This document shows, one piece after another, positions 17,843 through 26,412 of a DNA stretch of 64,000 nt. Position numbers and translations under genes: made by a program. The stretch covers positions 248,001-312,000 of the forward strand of contig NZ_JRHH01000001.1 of the NCBI RefSeq assembly GCF_000757385.1. The letters run 5' to 3'. Under the pieces are notes generated by a model, which was not told the DNA's origin, did no database searches, and saw only the letters and a program-made list of their open reading frames with translations. Position 1 is the stretch's first letter. Each line of letters starts with the position of its first letter. The DNA is from Flavobacterium aquatile LMG 4008 = ATCC 11947. Lineage in GTDB: Bacteria; Bacteroidota; Bacteroidia; Flavobacteriales; Flavobacteriaceae.

Positions 17843-18799
17843 ATGAAAGTAACAGAACACATAGAAAACGCCAACGGAAAATCATTATTTTCTTTTGAGA
17901 TTCTTCCGCCATTGAAAGGACAAAATATTCAATCTATTTTTGATAGTATTGATCCGTTGATGGAATTTAATCCGCCATTTATTGACGTAACCTATCATCG
18001 TGAAGAATATGAATTTAAGGAATTACCAAGTGGTTTGTTACAAAAGAAAATTGTAAAAAAGCGTCCTGGAACAGTTGGAATTTGTGCTGGAATTCAGAAT
18101 AAATATGATGTTGATGCCATTCCGCATATTCTTTGTGGCGGATTTACAAAAGAAGATACTGAGAATTTATTGATTGATTTGGATTTTCTTGGAATCAATA
18201 ATGTTGTTGCGCTTCGTGGTGACGCCTTGAAAAACGAAACGTATTTCAGACCGGAACGTGAAGGAAATGAGTTTGCAACCGATTTGGTTTTGCAAATAGA
18301 TAACCTAAACAAAGGAATTTATTTGGATGAAGATTTACAGAATTCGGCTTGTACTAATTTCTGTATTGGTGTTGCGGGTTATCCAGAGAAACACATGGAA
18401 GCTCCAAGTTTGGACAGTGATATTCACTTCTTGAAGCAAAAAATAAAAAATGGAGCCGATTATATTATTACTCAAATGTTTTTTGACAATAAAAAATTCT
18501 TTGATTACGTTGCCAAATGTCGTGCTGCTGGAATTACAGTTCCAATTATACCTGGATTGAAACCTATTGCAACTAAGAAACAACTGAATTTAATTCCGCA
18601 TCGTTTTTCATTAGAATTACCAGACGATTTAATTATGGCAGTTGTAAAAGCAAAAGACAACGACGCTGTAAAACAAATAGGGATTGAATGGTGTACGCAA
18701 CAAAGTAAGGAATTGGTTGCTGCAGGAATTCCGGTTTTACATTATTATTCTATGGGAAAAGCTGAAAATATTAAGGCAATTGCAAAGGATGTTTTTTAA
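17843..18799 (+). CDS. metF: 5,10-Methylenetetrahydrofolate reductase
   Basis: The 318-residue FAD enzyme makes the methyltetrahydrofolate used by MetH. Start chosen at 17843 (MKVTEHIENANG), because upstream in-frame codons read repeat-like spacer sequence and would overlap metH. The N-terminal FSFEILPPLKG motif is typical of the family. NVVALRGDAL (about 115) and GADYIITQMFFD (about 205) match the barrel strands that contact flavin and folate. It follows metH by 71 bases containing tandem CAGTTAT/CAGTTTT heptamers. Confidence 0.94.
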   Translation: MKVTEHIENANGKSLFSFEILPPLKGQNIQSIFDSIDPLMEFNPPFIDVTYHREEYEFKELPSGLLQKKIVKKRPGTVGICAGIQNKYDVDAIPHILCGGFTKEDTENLLIDLDFLGINNVVALRGDALKNETYFRPEREGNEFATDLVLQIDNLNKGIYLDEDLQNSACTNFCIGVAGYPEKHMEAPSLDSDIHFLKQKIKNGADYIITQMFFDNKKFFDYVAKCRAAGITVPIIPGLKPIATKKQLNLIPHRFSLELPDDLIMAVVKAKDNDAVKQIGIEWCTQQSKELVAAGIPVLHYYSMGKAENIKAIAKDVF

Positions 18800-18829
18800 T
18801 TCTGATTTTATAAAATACAATTACAACCT

Positions 18830-18933
18830 AGCCCTGATAGTAATGAAAATAAAAGACCTCCATTGTTTGGAGGTTTTTTATTGTAATGGATAGCAGGAAA
18901 ATGGAAACCAAAAACACCCAAACCATTCGCTCC
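18830..18933 (+). repeat. Dispersed intergenic element (AGCCCTGAT type), forward copy
   Basis: It begins AGCCCTGATAGTAATG, has a 15-bp hairpin (18848-18862 with 18868-18882, one G-T pair) able to act as terminator for metF, and ends CCATTCGCTCC like the copy at 1025. Confidence 0.75.
18848..18882. terminator. Terminator hairpin within the repeat after metF
   Basis: A GACCTCC/GGAGGTT core is extended by A/T pairs to 15 bp, with T's on the 3' side. Confidence 0.75.
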
Positions 18934-18966
18934 AAATTAAATTTATAAATCCTAAAGTTATTCTGC

Positions 18967-18974
18967 TATATTTG
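18967..18974 (+). promoter_or_regulatory. Promoter -7 element (TATATTTG) for the PagL-like gene
   Basis: An exact TAnnTTTG match lies 19 bases before the start codon at 18993. Confidence 0.6.
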
Positions 18975-18992
18975 TGAACTTAAAATTTTAGG

Positions 18993-20084
18993 ATGAGGAA
19001 ATTGTACTTTTTGGTGGTTTTGTTTTCGGCAACACTTTTTGCACAAGAAACTAAAGAAACCAATGCGGTTGATGTTACTTTTTTAAGAGGAAATGTTTTG
19101 CCTCATACAGATGATTTGTATCATTTGGTGACGGGTCATCCCGAAGGTGTGATGATTAATTTTTCTAAACAAACTCACGGTAGCAAAGAGTGGCATAAGA
19201 TTTTTGGTTATCCAGATTATGGTGCTTATTTCTTGTATCAAGACTTTAAAAACGAAATTTTAGGTAAAAGTTATGCAGCCGGAATGCATTATGATTTTTA
19301 TTTTTTAAACAGGAATCTGGTGTTTAAATTGGCACAAGGAATCGCCATAACAACCAATCCGCATGATAAGGAAACCAACAGTAAAAACAGCGCTTTTGGC
19401 TCTAAACTTCTAGGAAATACTAACTTCGGACTGACTTATAAAAAAGATTATCTTGTTGATAATTTCGGACTTCAAGCCGGAATATTATTTACTCATTTCT
19501 CTAACGGAAGAATGAAAGCACCCAATAGTGGTATTAATACATATTCGTTAAGTGTTGGTGTAAATTATAATTTTGAAGAGAAAGTTAAGCGTGAAAAAGA
19601 TACAGCTAAAGTTGATTTAACTTTCAAAGAGCCAATTCGTTACAATATTATTCTTCGAACAGGTGTAAACGAAAGTCCAATAATCGGAAGCGGTCAACAT
19701 GCCTTTTATCATCTAGGTTTTTATGCCGATAAACGTCTTAATAGAAAAAGCGCTGTTCAACTTGGATCCGAACTTTTTTTGTCTAATTTCTTTAAAGATT
19801 TCATAAAATACCAATCGGTTGCTTATCCTGAAAAAAACCTTGATCCAAATACAGACTTTAAACGAGTAGGCGTTTTCGTTGGTTATGAGTTATTTATTAA
19901 TAAAATTTCACTCGAAGGACAAGTAGGTTATTATGTTTACCAACCTTATAAATACAACATCCCGGTTTATGACAGAGTTGGAATGAAGTATTATTTCAAT
20001 AAAAAAATCTTTACAGGATTGTCAATTAAAACCCATGGATTTCTAGCCGAAGCAATGGAGTTTGCAATTGGCGTTCGTTTATAA
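18993..20084 (+). CDS. Acyloxyacyl hydrolase / PagL-like lipid A deacylase
   Basis: The 363-residue outer-membrane protein has a signal peptide ending near LFAQ (residue 17) and an all-beta body. The HxSN motif THFSNGRMKAPNSG puts His168 and Ser170 at the spacing of the PagL catalytic pair, and the strand SLSVGVNYNF follows. PagL enzymes remove the 3-O acyl chain of lipid A in the outer membrane. It is about twice the size of Pseudomonas PagL, with a second strand-rich half (residues 205-363). The exact target lipid is inferred. Confidence 0.8.
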   Translation: MRKLYFLVVLFSATLFAQETKETNAVDVTFLRGNVLPHTDDLYHLVTGHPEGVMINFSKQTHGSKEWHKIFGYPDYGAYFLYQDFKNEILGKSYAAGMHYDFYFLNRNLVFKLAQGIAITTNPHDKETNSKNSAFGSKLLGNTNFGLTYKKDYLVDNFGLQAGILFTHFSNGRMKAPNSGINTYSLSVGVNYNFEEKVKREKDTAKVDLTFKEPIRYNIILRTGVNESPIIGSGQHAFYHLGFYADKRLNRKSAVQLGSELFLSNFFKDFIKYQSVAYPEKNLDPNTDFKRVGVFVGYELFINKISLEGQVGYYVYQPYKYNIPVYDRVGMKYYFNKKIFTGLSIKTHGFLAEAMEFAIGVRL

Positions 20085-20094
20085 AATTATAAAT

Positions 20095-20847
20095 ATGAAG
20101 AAAATTATACTAATTGTTATTGTCTTGCTGTCTTTTGTAAACTGCTCTAAACCGTCAGATTGCATTGAATCGACAGGCAATATAATCACTAAAAATTTTG
20201 AAGTTCTAGAAGCCAACTATTTCCACACAATTTACGTTGAAAAAGGTGTAGGATTGGTTGTAAAACAAGGAACAGAATATAAAGTTGAAGTGCGAACAGG
20301 CGAAAATTTAATAGATAATATTTCGGTCGAATTCAAGAACGACGGATTGTTTTTAAAAGATAATTCATCTTGCAATTGGGTGCGCGATTATGGTCAAACA
20401 ATAGTTTATGTCACCACGCCAACGCTCGATTTTTTAAATATAACTTCAAGAACCGAGCAAGACATCAACTCAGATGGAGTGCTCACTCATGAAATAGTTA
20501 GACTCAATGCCTTAGATTTAGGTCCGGGCGCAGGAACAAATGATTTTCATATTCAAGTAAATAACAGTCAATTAGTTATAGAAAATAATAACGTTTCAAG
20601 ATATTATATTTCGGGTCAAACAGACGAAGCTTTATTAAATTTTTACGAAGGAAACGGAAGAATTGAGGCCGAAAATCTAACGGCTCAAAATATCAAAGTT
20701 TTTCATCGCGGTTACAACGACATGACGGTTAGACCAATTCAAAGTATCACTGGAAAAATTGTGAGCACCGGAAATATTATCTTAAAAAACAATCCAGTTT
20801 TAGTTGATGTTGAAGAATTATATCAAGGAAAATTGATTTATAATTAG
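20095..20847 (+). CDS. Lipoprotein with head-GIN-like beta domain
   Basis: The 250-residue protein starts at 20095 (MKKIILIVIVLLS); an upstream in-frame start would overlap the preceding gene. The lipobox is SFVNC, with Cys at about residue 18. The body, with FHTIYVEKGVGLVVKQG and YKVEVRTGENLIDNISVEF, resembles DUF2807 / head GIN domain proteins, which form right-handed beta-helix-like repeats. Function in the envelope unknown. It follows the PagL-like gene by 10 bases, so they are probably one operon. Confidence 0.75.
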   Translation: MKKIILIVIVLLSFVNCSKPSDCIESTGNIITKNFEVLEANYFHTIYVEKGVGLVVKQGTEYKVEVRTGENLIDNISVEFKNDGLFLKDNSSCNWVRDYGQTIVYVTTPTLDFLNITSRTEQDINSDGVLTHEIVRLNALDLGPGAGTNDFHIQVNNSQLVIENNNVSRYYISGQTDEALLNFYEGNGRIEAENLTAQNIKVFHRGYNDMTVRPIQSITGKIVSTGNIILKNNPVLVDVEELYQGKLIYN

Positions 20848-20988
20848 AAGCTAATCCAGCTATACGTTGCAAGTTGGCTTGTAAAATTATATTTTTCTAA
20901 GAGCTAAAATGCGCTTCCTTTGGTCGCAATTTTACCTCAAGAAAAATTATAATTTTCCTTCACCAAGCTTTCCACTGCTATCTGGGCT
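20847..20988 (+). repeat. Dispersed intergenic element, second subfamily, copy B
   Basis: It starts GAAGCTAATCCAGCTATACG, has GCGCTTCCTTTGGTCGC in the centre, and ends GCTATCTGGGCT. It matches the copy at 6330-6472 at both ends and in the centre and lies between two convergent genes. Confidence 0.7.
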
Positions 20989-21015
20989 AAATCTCGCATT
21001 TCGTAAATTGTACTT

Positions 21016-21921
21016 CTAACTTTTTTTACTCGTTTTCTCTCTAAAAATCTCTTCCAAGTTTTTACTTTTCAAAGACAATTGAAGCGCACGTAAACCATTA
21101 TTTTGAGCAAAATCAAAAACTGCTGGGCGTTTGTCCTCTTCGGTTTCAAAAGTCAATTCCCAAACATTATCGTGTGTGTTTTTAGTAGATTTTAAATCAG
21201 AGAAAGCGGTAAATAATGCTTCATTTACAACTTTGTCAAACTCAACTTCAATCACTTGTTCCACAATATCCGAAACTAAGTTGTCTAGTTTTTTATCGGT
21301 AACAATTTTTCCGTTATTGATGATAATTACTCTATCACAAATGGCTTCCACTTCTTGCATAATGTGTGTAGAAAGAAAAACCGTTTTGTTTTTACCAACG
21401 TTTTTAATCACATTTCTAATTTCTACCAACTGATTTGGATCCAAACCTGTAGTGGGTTCATCCAAAATTAAAACATCTGGATTGTGTAGCAATGCTGTTG
21501 CCAATCCAACTCTTTGGCGGTAACCTTTAGATAATTGACCAATTTTTTTATGACTTTCTGGTGTTAATCCAGTCAATTCAATTACTTCTTCAATTCGTGA
21601 TTTAGCAACTTTATAAACATCAGCATTAAATTCTAAATATTCACGAACATACAAATCCAAATACAACGGATTGTGTTCTGCTAAATAACCCACAGAAAGT
21701 TGTACCGCTTTTTGGTTGGTGTTAACATCATTTCCATTTACAGAAGCCGTTCCTTCATCAGAATTAATATAAGTAGTCAAAATTTTCATCAACGTAGATT
21801 TTCCAGCACCATTCGGACCAAGAAAACCAACGATTTCACCTTTTTTAACAGAAAATGAAACATTATCCAATGCTTTTTGAGCACCATAACTTTTTGAAAT
21901 ATTTTGAACTTCTATAGACAT
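21016..21921 (-). CDS. gldA: Gliding motility ABC transporter ATP-binding protein GldA
   Basis: The 301-residue ATPase has Walker A GPNGAGKST (35-43), the signature LSKGYRQR (about 134), Walker B VLILDEPTTGLD and the H-loop STH. GldA with GldF and GldG forms an ABC transporter needed for gliding in some flavobacteria. The C-terminal 80 residues match the extension seen in GldA-type and drug/lipid exporter ATPases. Partner genes gldF/gldG are not in the window. Assignment to GldA rather than another ABC-2 ATPase rests on overall resemblance and organism. Confidence 0.82.
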   Translation of the reverse strand: MSIEVQNISKSYGAQKALDNVSFSVKKGEIVGFLGPNGAGKSTLMKILTTYINSDEGTASVNGNDVNTNQKAVQLSVGYLAEHNPLYLDLYVREYLEFNADVYKVAKSRIEEVIELTGLTPESHKKIGQLSKGYRQRVGLATALLHNPDVLILDEPTTGLDPNQLVEIRNVIKNVGKNKTVFLSTHIMQEVEAICDRVIIINNGKIVTDKKLDNLVSDIVEQVIEVEFDKVVNEALFTAFSDLKSTKNTHDNVWELTFETEEDKRPAVFDFAQNNGLRALQLSLKSKNLEEIFREKTSKKS

Positions 21922-22048
21922 AATATGATATTTGTAGCAAATGTAATAAATACTAAAGGAAATATAAACTAGTAATTGAATAACGTTTAATTGTTTTGTT
22001 TATGATTTTACGAAAACGATTAAGTAACTTTTTTTAAATAAATTATAC

Positions 22049-22074
22049 TTGTGTAACATTTTTTGTTACTTTAG
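22049..22074 (+). promoter_or_regulatory. Promoter of the aromatic amino acid operon
   Basis: A TTG at 22049-22051 and TACTTTAG at 22067-22074 (one mismatch to TAnnTTTG) have a 15-base gap. Transcription would start about 10 bases before the leader peptide ATG. Confidence 0.6.
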
Positions 22075-22092
22075 CAAAACATAAAAACAACA

Positions 22093-22185
22093 ATGAGCAC
22101 AATTTTCGCAACATATTATAACAATTTTTCTTATTTCTTTTTTTGGAAGAAACAGGGATTGTTATTGTGTTATGTAAAAAAGTAA
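22093..22185 (+). CDS. Phenylalanine/tyrosine leader peptide
   Basis: A 30-codon frame has five Phe, four Tyr and one Trp, nearly all between codons 5 and 18 (FATYYNNFSYFFFW). It precedes an intrinsic terminator and the pheA operon, the exact layout of a translation-coupled attenuator. Codons GGA-TTG, four codons after the Trp, contain GGGATT (22155-22160), identical to the terminator 3' arm. A stalled ribosome would leave it free to pair with the left arm and block termination. Confidence 0.85.
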   Translation: MSTIFATYYNNFSYFFFWKKQGLLLCYVKK

Positions 22186-22208
22186 TTTATATAAAAAACA
22201 TAAATAGT

Positions 22209-22238
22209 AATCCCGATGTAAATCGGGATTTTTTTTTT
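22209..22238 (+). terminator. Attenuator of the aromatic operon
   Basis: AATCCCGAT (22209-22217) pairs with ATCGGGATT (22222-22230) and runs into about ten T's. It ends 8 bases before the pheA start codon. Confidence 0.9.
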
Positions 22239-22245
22239 GACCAAA

Positions 22246-23127
22246 ATGAAAGAAAAAGTAGCCATACAAGGAATAAAAGGATCGTTCCACCATCAAGTTG
22301 CCCTAGAATATTTTCAAGAAAATGTTGAGGTTGACGAATGTTTATCGTTTGAAGCATTGACGGATAGTTTGTTAAACAATCAATCGCAACTTGCTGTAAT
22401 GGCAATTGAGAATTCTATTGCAGGTGCGATTATCCCAAATTATGCCTTAATTGACAAGAACAATTTGCACATTATTGGCGAGTATTATTTAGATATAATT
22501 CAGAATTTAATGGTCTTAAACGGACAAAATTTAGATGAAATTCAAGAAGTACATTCGCATCCAATGGCGTTATTGCAATGCATGGATTTCTTGAAAAAGC
22601 ATCCAAGTATTAAATTAGTTGAAGATAAAGATACTGCCGAAACAGCAAGAAGAATTCATCAGAATCAAATAAAAAGCATCGCAGCAATCGGAAGCAAAGT
22701 TGCTGCAAAAATGTATGATTTAAATATAATTGCACCCGAAATTCAAACTGTTAACAATAACATGACCCGATTTTTTATTTTAAGTAAAGAAGAAAGTCAA
22801 GTGCCAAAAGAAGAAATAAATAAAGCATCGTTAAAATTTGAATTAGACGACACGCCAGGAAGTTTGGCAACAGTTTTAAATGTGATGACCAATTGCAAAT
22901 TAAATCTAACCAAAATTCAGTCAATGCCAATTATAGAAACGCCTTTTCAATATTCATTTTTTGTAGATGTAGTTTTTGAAAAGTACAAACATTATGAAAA
23001 AGCCACTAAAATTTTACAAATAATGACCAATCATTTTAAGGTTTTAGGTGAATATAAAAACAAAAAACAAAAAGCAATAACAATTTCAAAAGTCAATTTC
23101 AAAAATCAATTTCAAAAAAAACAATAG
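22246..23127 (+). CDS. pheA: Prephenate dehydratase
   Basis: The enzyme converts prephenate to phenylpyruvate. Start chosen at the ATG at 22246 (MKEKVAIQGIKGSFHH); the upstream TTG lies in the terminator T-run. The 293-residue product has the catalytic domain with the NNMTRFFILSK motif (about 176) and an ACT domain from LKFELDDTPGSLATVL, which normally gives feedback control by Phe. The extreme C-terminus (KAITISKVNFKNQFQKKQ) is encoded by a 13-nt imperfect repeat and looks like an added tail. First gene of the attenuated operon. Confidence 0.92.
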   Translation: MKEKVAIQGIKGSFHHQVALEYFQENVEVDECLSFEALTDSLLNNQSQLAVMAIENSIAGAIIPNYALIDKNNLHIIGEYYLDIIQNLMVLNGQNLDEIQEVHSHPMALLQCMDFLKKHPSIKLVEDKDTAETARRIHQNQIKSIAAIGSKVAAKMYDLNIIAPEIQTVNNNMTRFFILSKEESQVPKEEINKASLKFELDDTPGSLATVLNVMTNCKLNLTKIQSMPIIETPFQYSFFVDVVFEKYKHYEKATKILQIMTNHFKVLGEYKNKKQKAITISKVNFKNQFQKKQ

Positions 23128-23194
23128 CGAAATTCAATTATTGAAATTTTAAAAAGTAGGAATTCGTGATAATTCGTGCAATTCGTGTAAAAAT

Positions 23195-24343
23195 ATGATT
23201 ACAACAGCAAAAAGATTAGAAACCGTACAAGAATACTACTTCTCAAGAAAATTGAAAGAAGTAAGACAACTCGCGTCCGAAGGAAAACCAATCATCAATA
23301 TGGGAATTGGAAGCCCAGATATGGCACCACATTCTTCTGTGATTGAAGCCATTCAAAACGCAATGTTTGATGACAAAGCACACGAATATCAAAGTTATCA
23401 AGGATTGCCAGAATTGCGTCAAGGTTTTGCTAATTTCTATAAAAATCAATTTGATGTTAACCTAGATTTTAATCTTGAAATGTTACCATTAATGGGTTCT
23501 AAAGAAGGAATTATGCATATTTCATTAGCTTTTTTAAACGCAGGCGACGAAGTCTTAATTCCAAACCCAGGTTATCCAACATACGCTTCTGTGACCGAAT
23601 TGATTCAAGCAAAGTCGGTTTATTACGATTTGAAAGAAGACAACAATTGGCAACCCGAATTTGAAGCATTAGAAAAAACTGATTTATCAAAAGTGAAATT
23701 AATGTGGGTTTGTTATCCACATATGCCGACAGGCGCAAACGGAACTTTAAAATTGTATAAAAAGCTAATTGATTTTGGAAAAAAACACGACATTTTAATT
23801 GTAAACGACAATCCGTACAGTTTTGTTTTAAACGATAATCCAATATCAATTTTACAAGTTGAAGGCGCAAAAGAAATTGCTTTAGAACTGAATTCATTGA
23901 GCAAAACATTCAATATGGCTGGTTGGCGCGTCGGAATGGTTTTGGGAAATTCAAAATTTATTGATGCCATTCTAAAAGTAAAAAGCAATATGGATTCGGG
24001 AATGTTCTACGGAATTCAAAAAGGCGCTATCGAAGCATTGAAATTAGGAAAAGAATGGTTTGAAAGTCAGAATGAAATTTATACCAAAAGAAGAAATTTA
24101 ATCTTTCAATTGGCAGAAAAATTAGGATGTACGTTTGATAAAAATTCGGTCGGATTATTTGTTTGGGCAAAATTACCTGCTGGAATTCAATCAGAAGAAT
24201 TCATTGATAATTTATTATATGAAAAACATTTATTTATAACGCCAGGAACAATATTTGGAAGCAACGGCTCAGGATATATTCGGTTTTCATTGTGTGTGAA
24301 AGAAGAAAATATTCTTGAAGCAATAAAAAGATTTAAGTCATGA
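23195..24343 (+). CDS. Class I/II aminotransferase
   Basis: The 382-residue PLP enzyme has the Schiff-base Lys237 in SLSKTFNMAGWRVG. Other fold-type I motifs are NPGYPTYAS (about 123) and an Asn/Asp/Tyr trio at VNDNPYSF. Its place between pheA and tyrA implies transamination of phenylpyruvate and hydroxyphenylpyruvate (or prephenate), but the sequence class also includes aspartate and diaminopimelate aminotransferases. It is translationally coupled to tyrA through a 4-base ATGA overlap. Confidence 0.88.
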   Translation: MITTAKRLETVQEYYFSRKLKEVRQLASEGKPIINMGIGSPDMAPHSSVIEAIQNAMFDDKAHEYQSYQGLPELRQGFANFYKNQFDVNLDFNLEMLPLMGSKEGIMHISLAFLNAGDEVLIPNPGYPTYASVTELIQAKSVYYDLKEDNNWQPEFEALEKTDLSKVKLMWVCYPHMPTGANGTLKLYKKLIDFGKKHDILIVNDNPYSFVLNDNPISILQVEGAKEIALELNSLSKTFNMAGWRVGMVLGNSKFIDAILKVKSNMDSGMFYGIQKGAIEALKLGKEWFESQNEIYTKRRNLIFQLAEKLGCTFDKNSVGLFVWAKLPAGIQSEEFIDNLLYEKHLFITPGTIFGSNGSGYIRFSLCVKEENILEAIKRFKS

Positions 24344-25179
24344 AAATATACATAATAGGAATCGGATTAATCGGCGGATCAATGGCGTTAGACATAAAAT
24401 CAATTTATGACGATGCAAGGATTTTCGGAATTGACGCCAACGAAAAGCATTTGGACGAAGCAATTCAACTTGGATTGATTGACGAGAAAGCGTCTGAAAA
24501 TGATTTAATTAACGCAGATTTGATAATTGTTTCTGTTCCAGTTGATGTGGGTTTAGTAATTTTGCCTAACATTTTAGATAAAATAGGAGAGCAAACCTTA
24601 GTTTTTGATGTTGGTTCAACCAAATCCCCAATCTGTGAAGCGATTGCAAATCATCCGAAAAGAAGGAATTTTTTAGCATGTCATCCTATTGCTGGAACCG
24701 AATTTTCTGGACCAAAAGCAGCAGTAAAAGGATTGTTCGAAGGAAAAACTAACATCATTTGCGAAGTTGAGAAAACAACATTTAAATTGCAAGAGAAAGC
24801 AATGGATTTATTTAAAAAACTCGGAATGCGAATTCGATACATGGATCCAAAATCGCACGATAAACATATTGCTTACGTTTCGCATTTATCGCACATAAGT
24901 TCGTTCATGCTTGGGAAAACAGTAATTGAAAAAGAAAAAGACGAGCAAGATATTTTTGACATGGCAGGTTCAGGATTTGAAAGTACCGTTCGTTTAGCCA
25001 AAAGTTCACCAGCTATGTGGACACCAATTTTTAAACAAAACAAAAAACAAGTAGTAAAATCGTTAGAAGAATACATTCATAATTTATCTAACTTCAAAAA
25101 ATTATTAGAGGAAGATAATTACGATGAGGTTTTTAACGAAATGCAGAATACTAATAGAATTAAAGAGATATTAAAATAG
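24340..25179 (+). CDS. tyrA: Prephenate dehydrogenase
   Basis: The 279-residue NAD(P) enzyme converts prephenate to hydroxyphenylpyruvate for tyrosine. Its N-terminal Rossmann loop is IGIGLIGGSMAL (residues 5-16). DVGSTKSPICEAI and ACHPIAGTEFSGP are TyrA-specific blocks holding catalytic residues, and SHLSHISSFML forms part of the helical dimer domain. It lacks chorismate mutase and ACT domains, consistent with the mutase being fused to DAHP synthase in the next gene. Confidence 0.93.
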   Translation: MKIYIIGIGLIGGSMALDIKSIYDDARIFGIDANEKHLDEAIQLGLIDEKASENDLINADLIIVSVPVDVGLVILPNILDKIGEQTLVFDVGSTKSPICEAIANHPKRRNFLACHPIAGTEFSGPKAAVKGLFEGKTNIICEVEKTTFKLQEKAMDLFKKLGMRIRYMDPKSHDKHIAYVSHLSHISSFMLGKTVIEKEKDEQDIFDMAGSGFESTVRLAKSSPAMWTPIFKQNKKQVVKSLEEYIHNLSNFKKLLEEDNYDEVFNEMQNTNRIKEILK

Positions 25180-25212
25180 CATGAAGTTAGAAGATGGAAG
25201 CGGGAAGATTGA

Positions 25213-25242
25213 CTTCCAACTTCCAACTTCCAGCTTCCAACT
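25213..25242 (+). repeat. Heptamer tandem repeat (CTTCCAA x4)
   Basis: Four copies of CTTCCAA/CTTCCAG lie between tyrA and the DAHP synthase gene, ending 10 bases before the next start codon. Confidence 0.7.
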
Positions 25243-25251
25243 CAAAGAAAA

Positions 25252-26337
25252 ATGGAAAATAAAAAAGAAATGAGAACGTGGTTAAATGATTTCAATTTGC
25301 CACATCCAATAGTAATTGCTGGACCTTGTAGTGCAGAAACAGAAGAACAAGTATTGAAAATTGCTCACGAATTAAAAAATTCTGATGTATCAATTTTTAG
25401 AGCCGGAATTTGGAAACCTAGAACGCGTCCAGGAGGATTTGAAGGCGTTGGTGCAATTGGATTAAAATGGCTGCAAAAAGCAAAAGCCGAGACTGGTCTG
25501 TTAATGGCGACTGAAGTTGCAAATGCTGCGCACGTAAAATTAGCGTTAGAACACGATATTGATGTTTTATGGATTGGTGCGCGTACCACAGTAAATCCAT
25601 TTGCAGTTCAAGAAATTGCTGATGCTTTGCAAAACACCGATAAAATTGTATTGGTAAAAAATCCTGTAAATCCAGATTTGGCACTTTGGATTGGTGGCGT
25701 TGAGCGTTTATACAATGCAGGAATTAAAAAATTAGGTGTTATTCACAGAGGTTTTTCAACCTACGAAAAAACCAAATACAGAAACATTCCAGAATGGCAA
25801 ATTGCTATTGAGTTACAAAGTAAGTTTCCAGATTTGCCTTTAATTTGTGATCCGTCGCACATTACTGGGAGAAGAGATATGATTCAAGAAGTTTCGCAAC
25901 AAGCTTTAGATTTAAACTATGATGGTTTAATTATTGAAACACACACTGATCCTGATAATGCTTGGAGTGATGCAGCGCAACAAGTTACTCCAACAGTTTT
26001 AAAACAAATTTTTGAAGATTTAAAAGTCAAAAAAACATCGTCTAACGAAGAAGATTTTAATACAGAAATGATTAAACTTCGTGCAAATATTGATGTTGCG
26101 GATGCTAAACTGCTAGAGATTTTAGGAAATAGAATGAAAGTAGCAGAGCAAATTGGAGCATTAAAAAAAGCCAAAAATGTAGCTGTTTTACAAAACAAAA
26201 GATGGAATGAAATTCTAGGTAAAATGATTCTCGACGGAGAGGAAAAGGGATTAAGTGAAGAATTTATTTTAAGATTATTTAAAGCAATTCACCAAGAAAG
26301 TATTAGTCACCAAGAGAAAGTTATAAATAAAATTTAA
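25252..26337 (+). CDS. Bifunctional DAHP synthase / chorismate mutase
   Basis: The 361-residue fusion catalyses the first step of the shikimate pathway and the chorismate-to-prephenate step. Residues 1-265 are the AroA-beta/KDO8P-synthase-like barrel (GPCSAETEEQ, FRAGIWKPRTRPGGF, GVIHRGFSTYEKTKYRN, CDPSHITGRRD). Residues about 275-361 are an all-helical AroQ-type mutase (LRANIDVADAKLLEILGNRM). The fusion is standard in Bacteroidota and places flux control at the end of the attenuated operon. Confidence 0.94.
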   Translation: MENKKEMRTWLNDFNLPHPIVIAGPCSAETEEQVLKIAHELKNSDVSIFRAGIWKPRTRPGGFEGVGAIGLKWLQKAKAETGLLMATEVANAAHVKLALEHDIDVLWIGARTTVNPFAVQEIADALQNTDKIVLVKNPVNPDLALWIGGVERLYNAGIKKLGVIHRGFSTYEKTKYRNIPEWQIAIELQSKFPDLPLICDPSHITGRRDMIQEVSQQALDLNYDGLIIETHTDPDNAWSDAAQQVTPTVLKQIFEDLKVKKTSSNEEDFNTEMIKLRANIDVADAKLLEILGNRMKVAEQIGALKKAKNVAVLQNKRWNEILGKMILDGEEKGLSEEFILRLFKAIHQESISHQEKVINKI

Positions 26338-26412
26338 ATACGAAGTTTTACGTATACTAATTTAACAAAAAAATTGTATAATTGCAGTCAATTTAAACAA
26401 AATCTTAATACA

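Noticed and set aside
22143-22328. Plus-strand ORF overlapping the Phe/Tyr leader and pheA start
   Set aside because: It crosses the terminator hairpin in another frame and lacks any family features; the leader peptide and pheA explain the region.
23511-23988. Long minus-strand ORFs inside the aminotransferase gene
   Set aside because: Antisense to a clear PLP enzyme; composition is Leu/Arg-rich shadow coding with no motifs.
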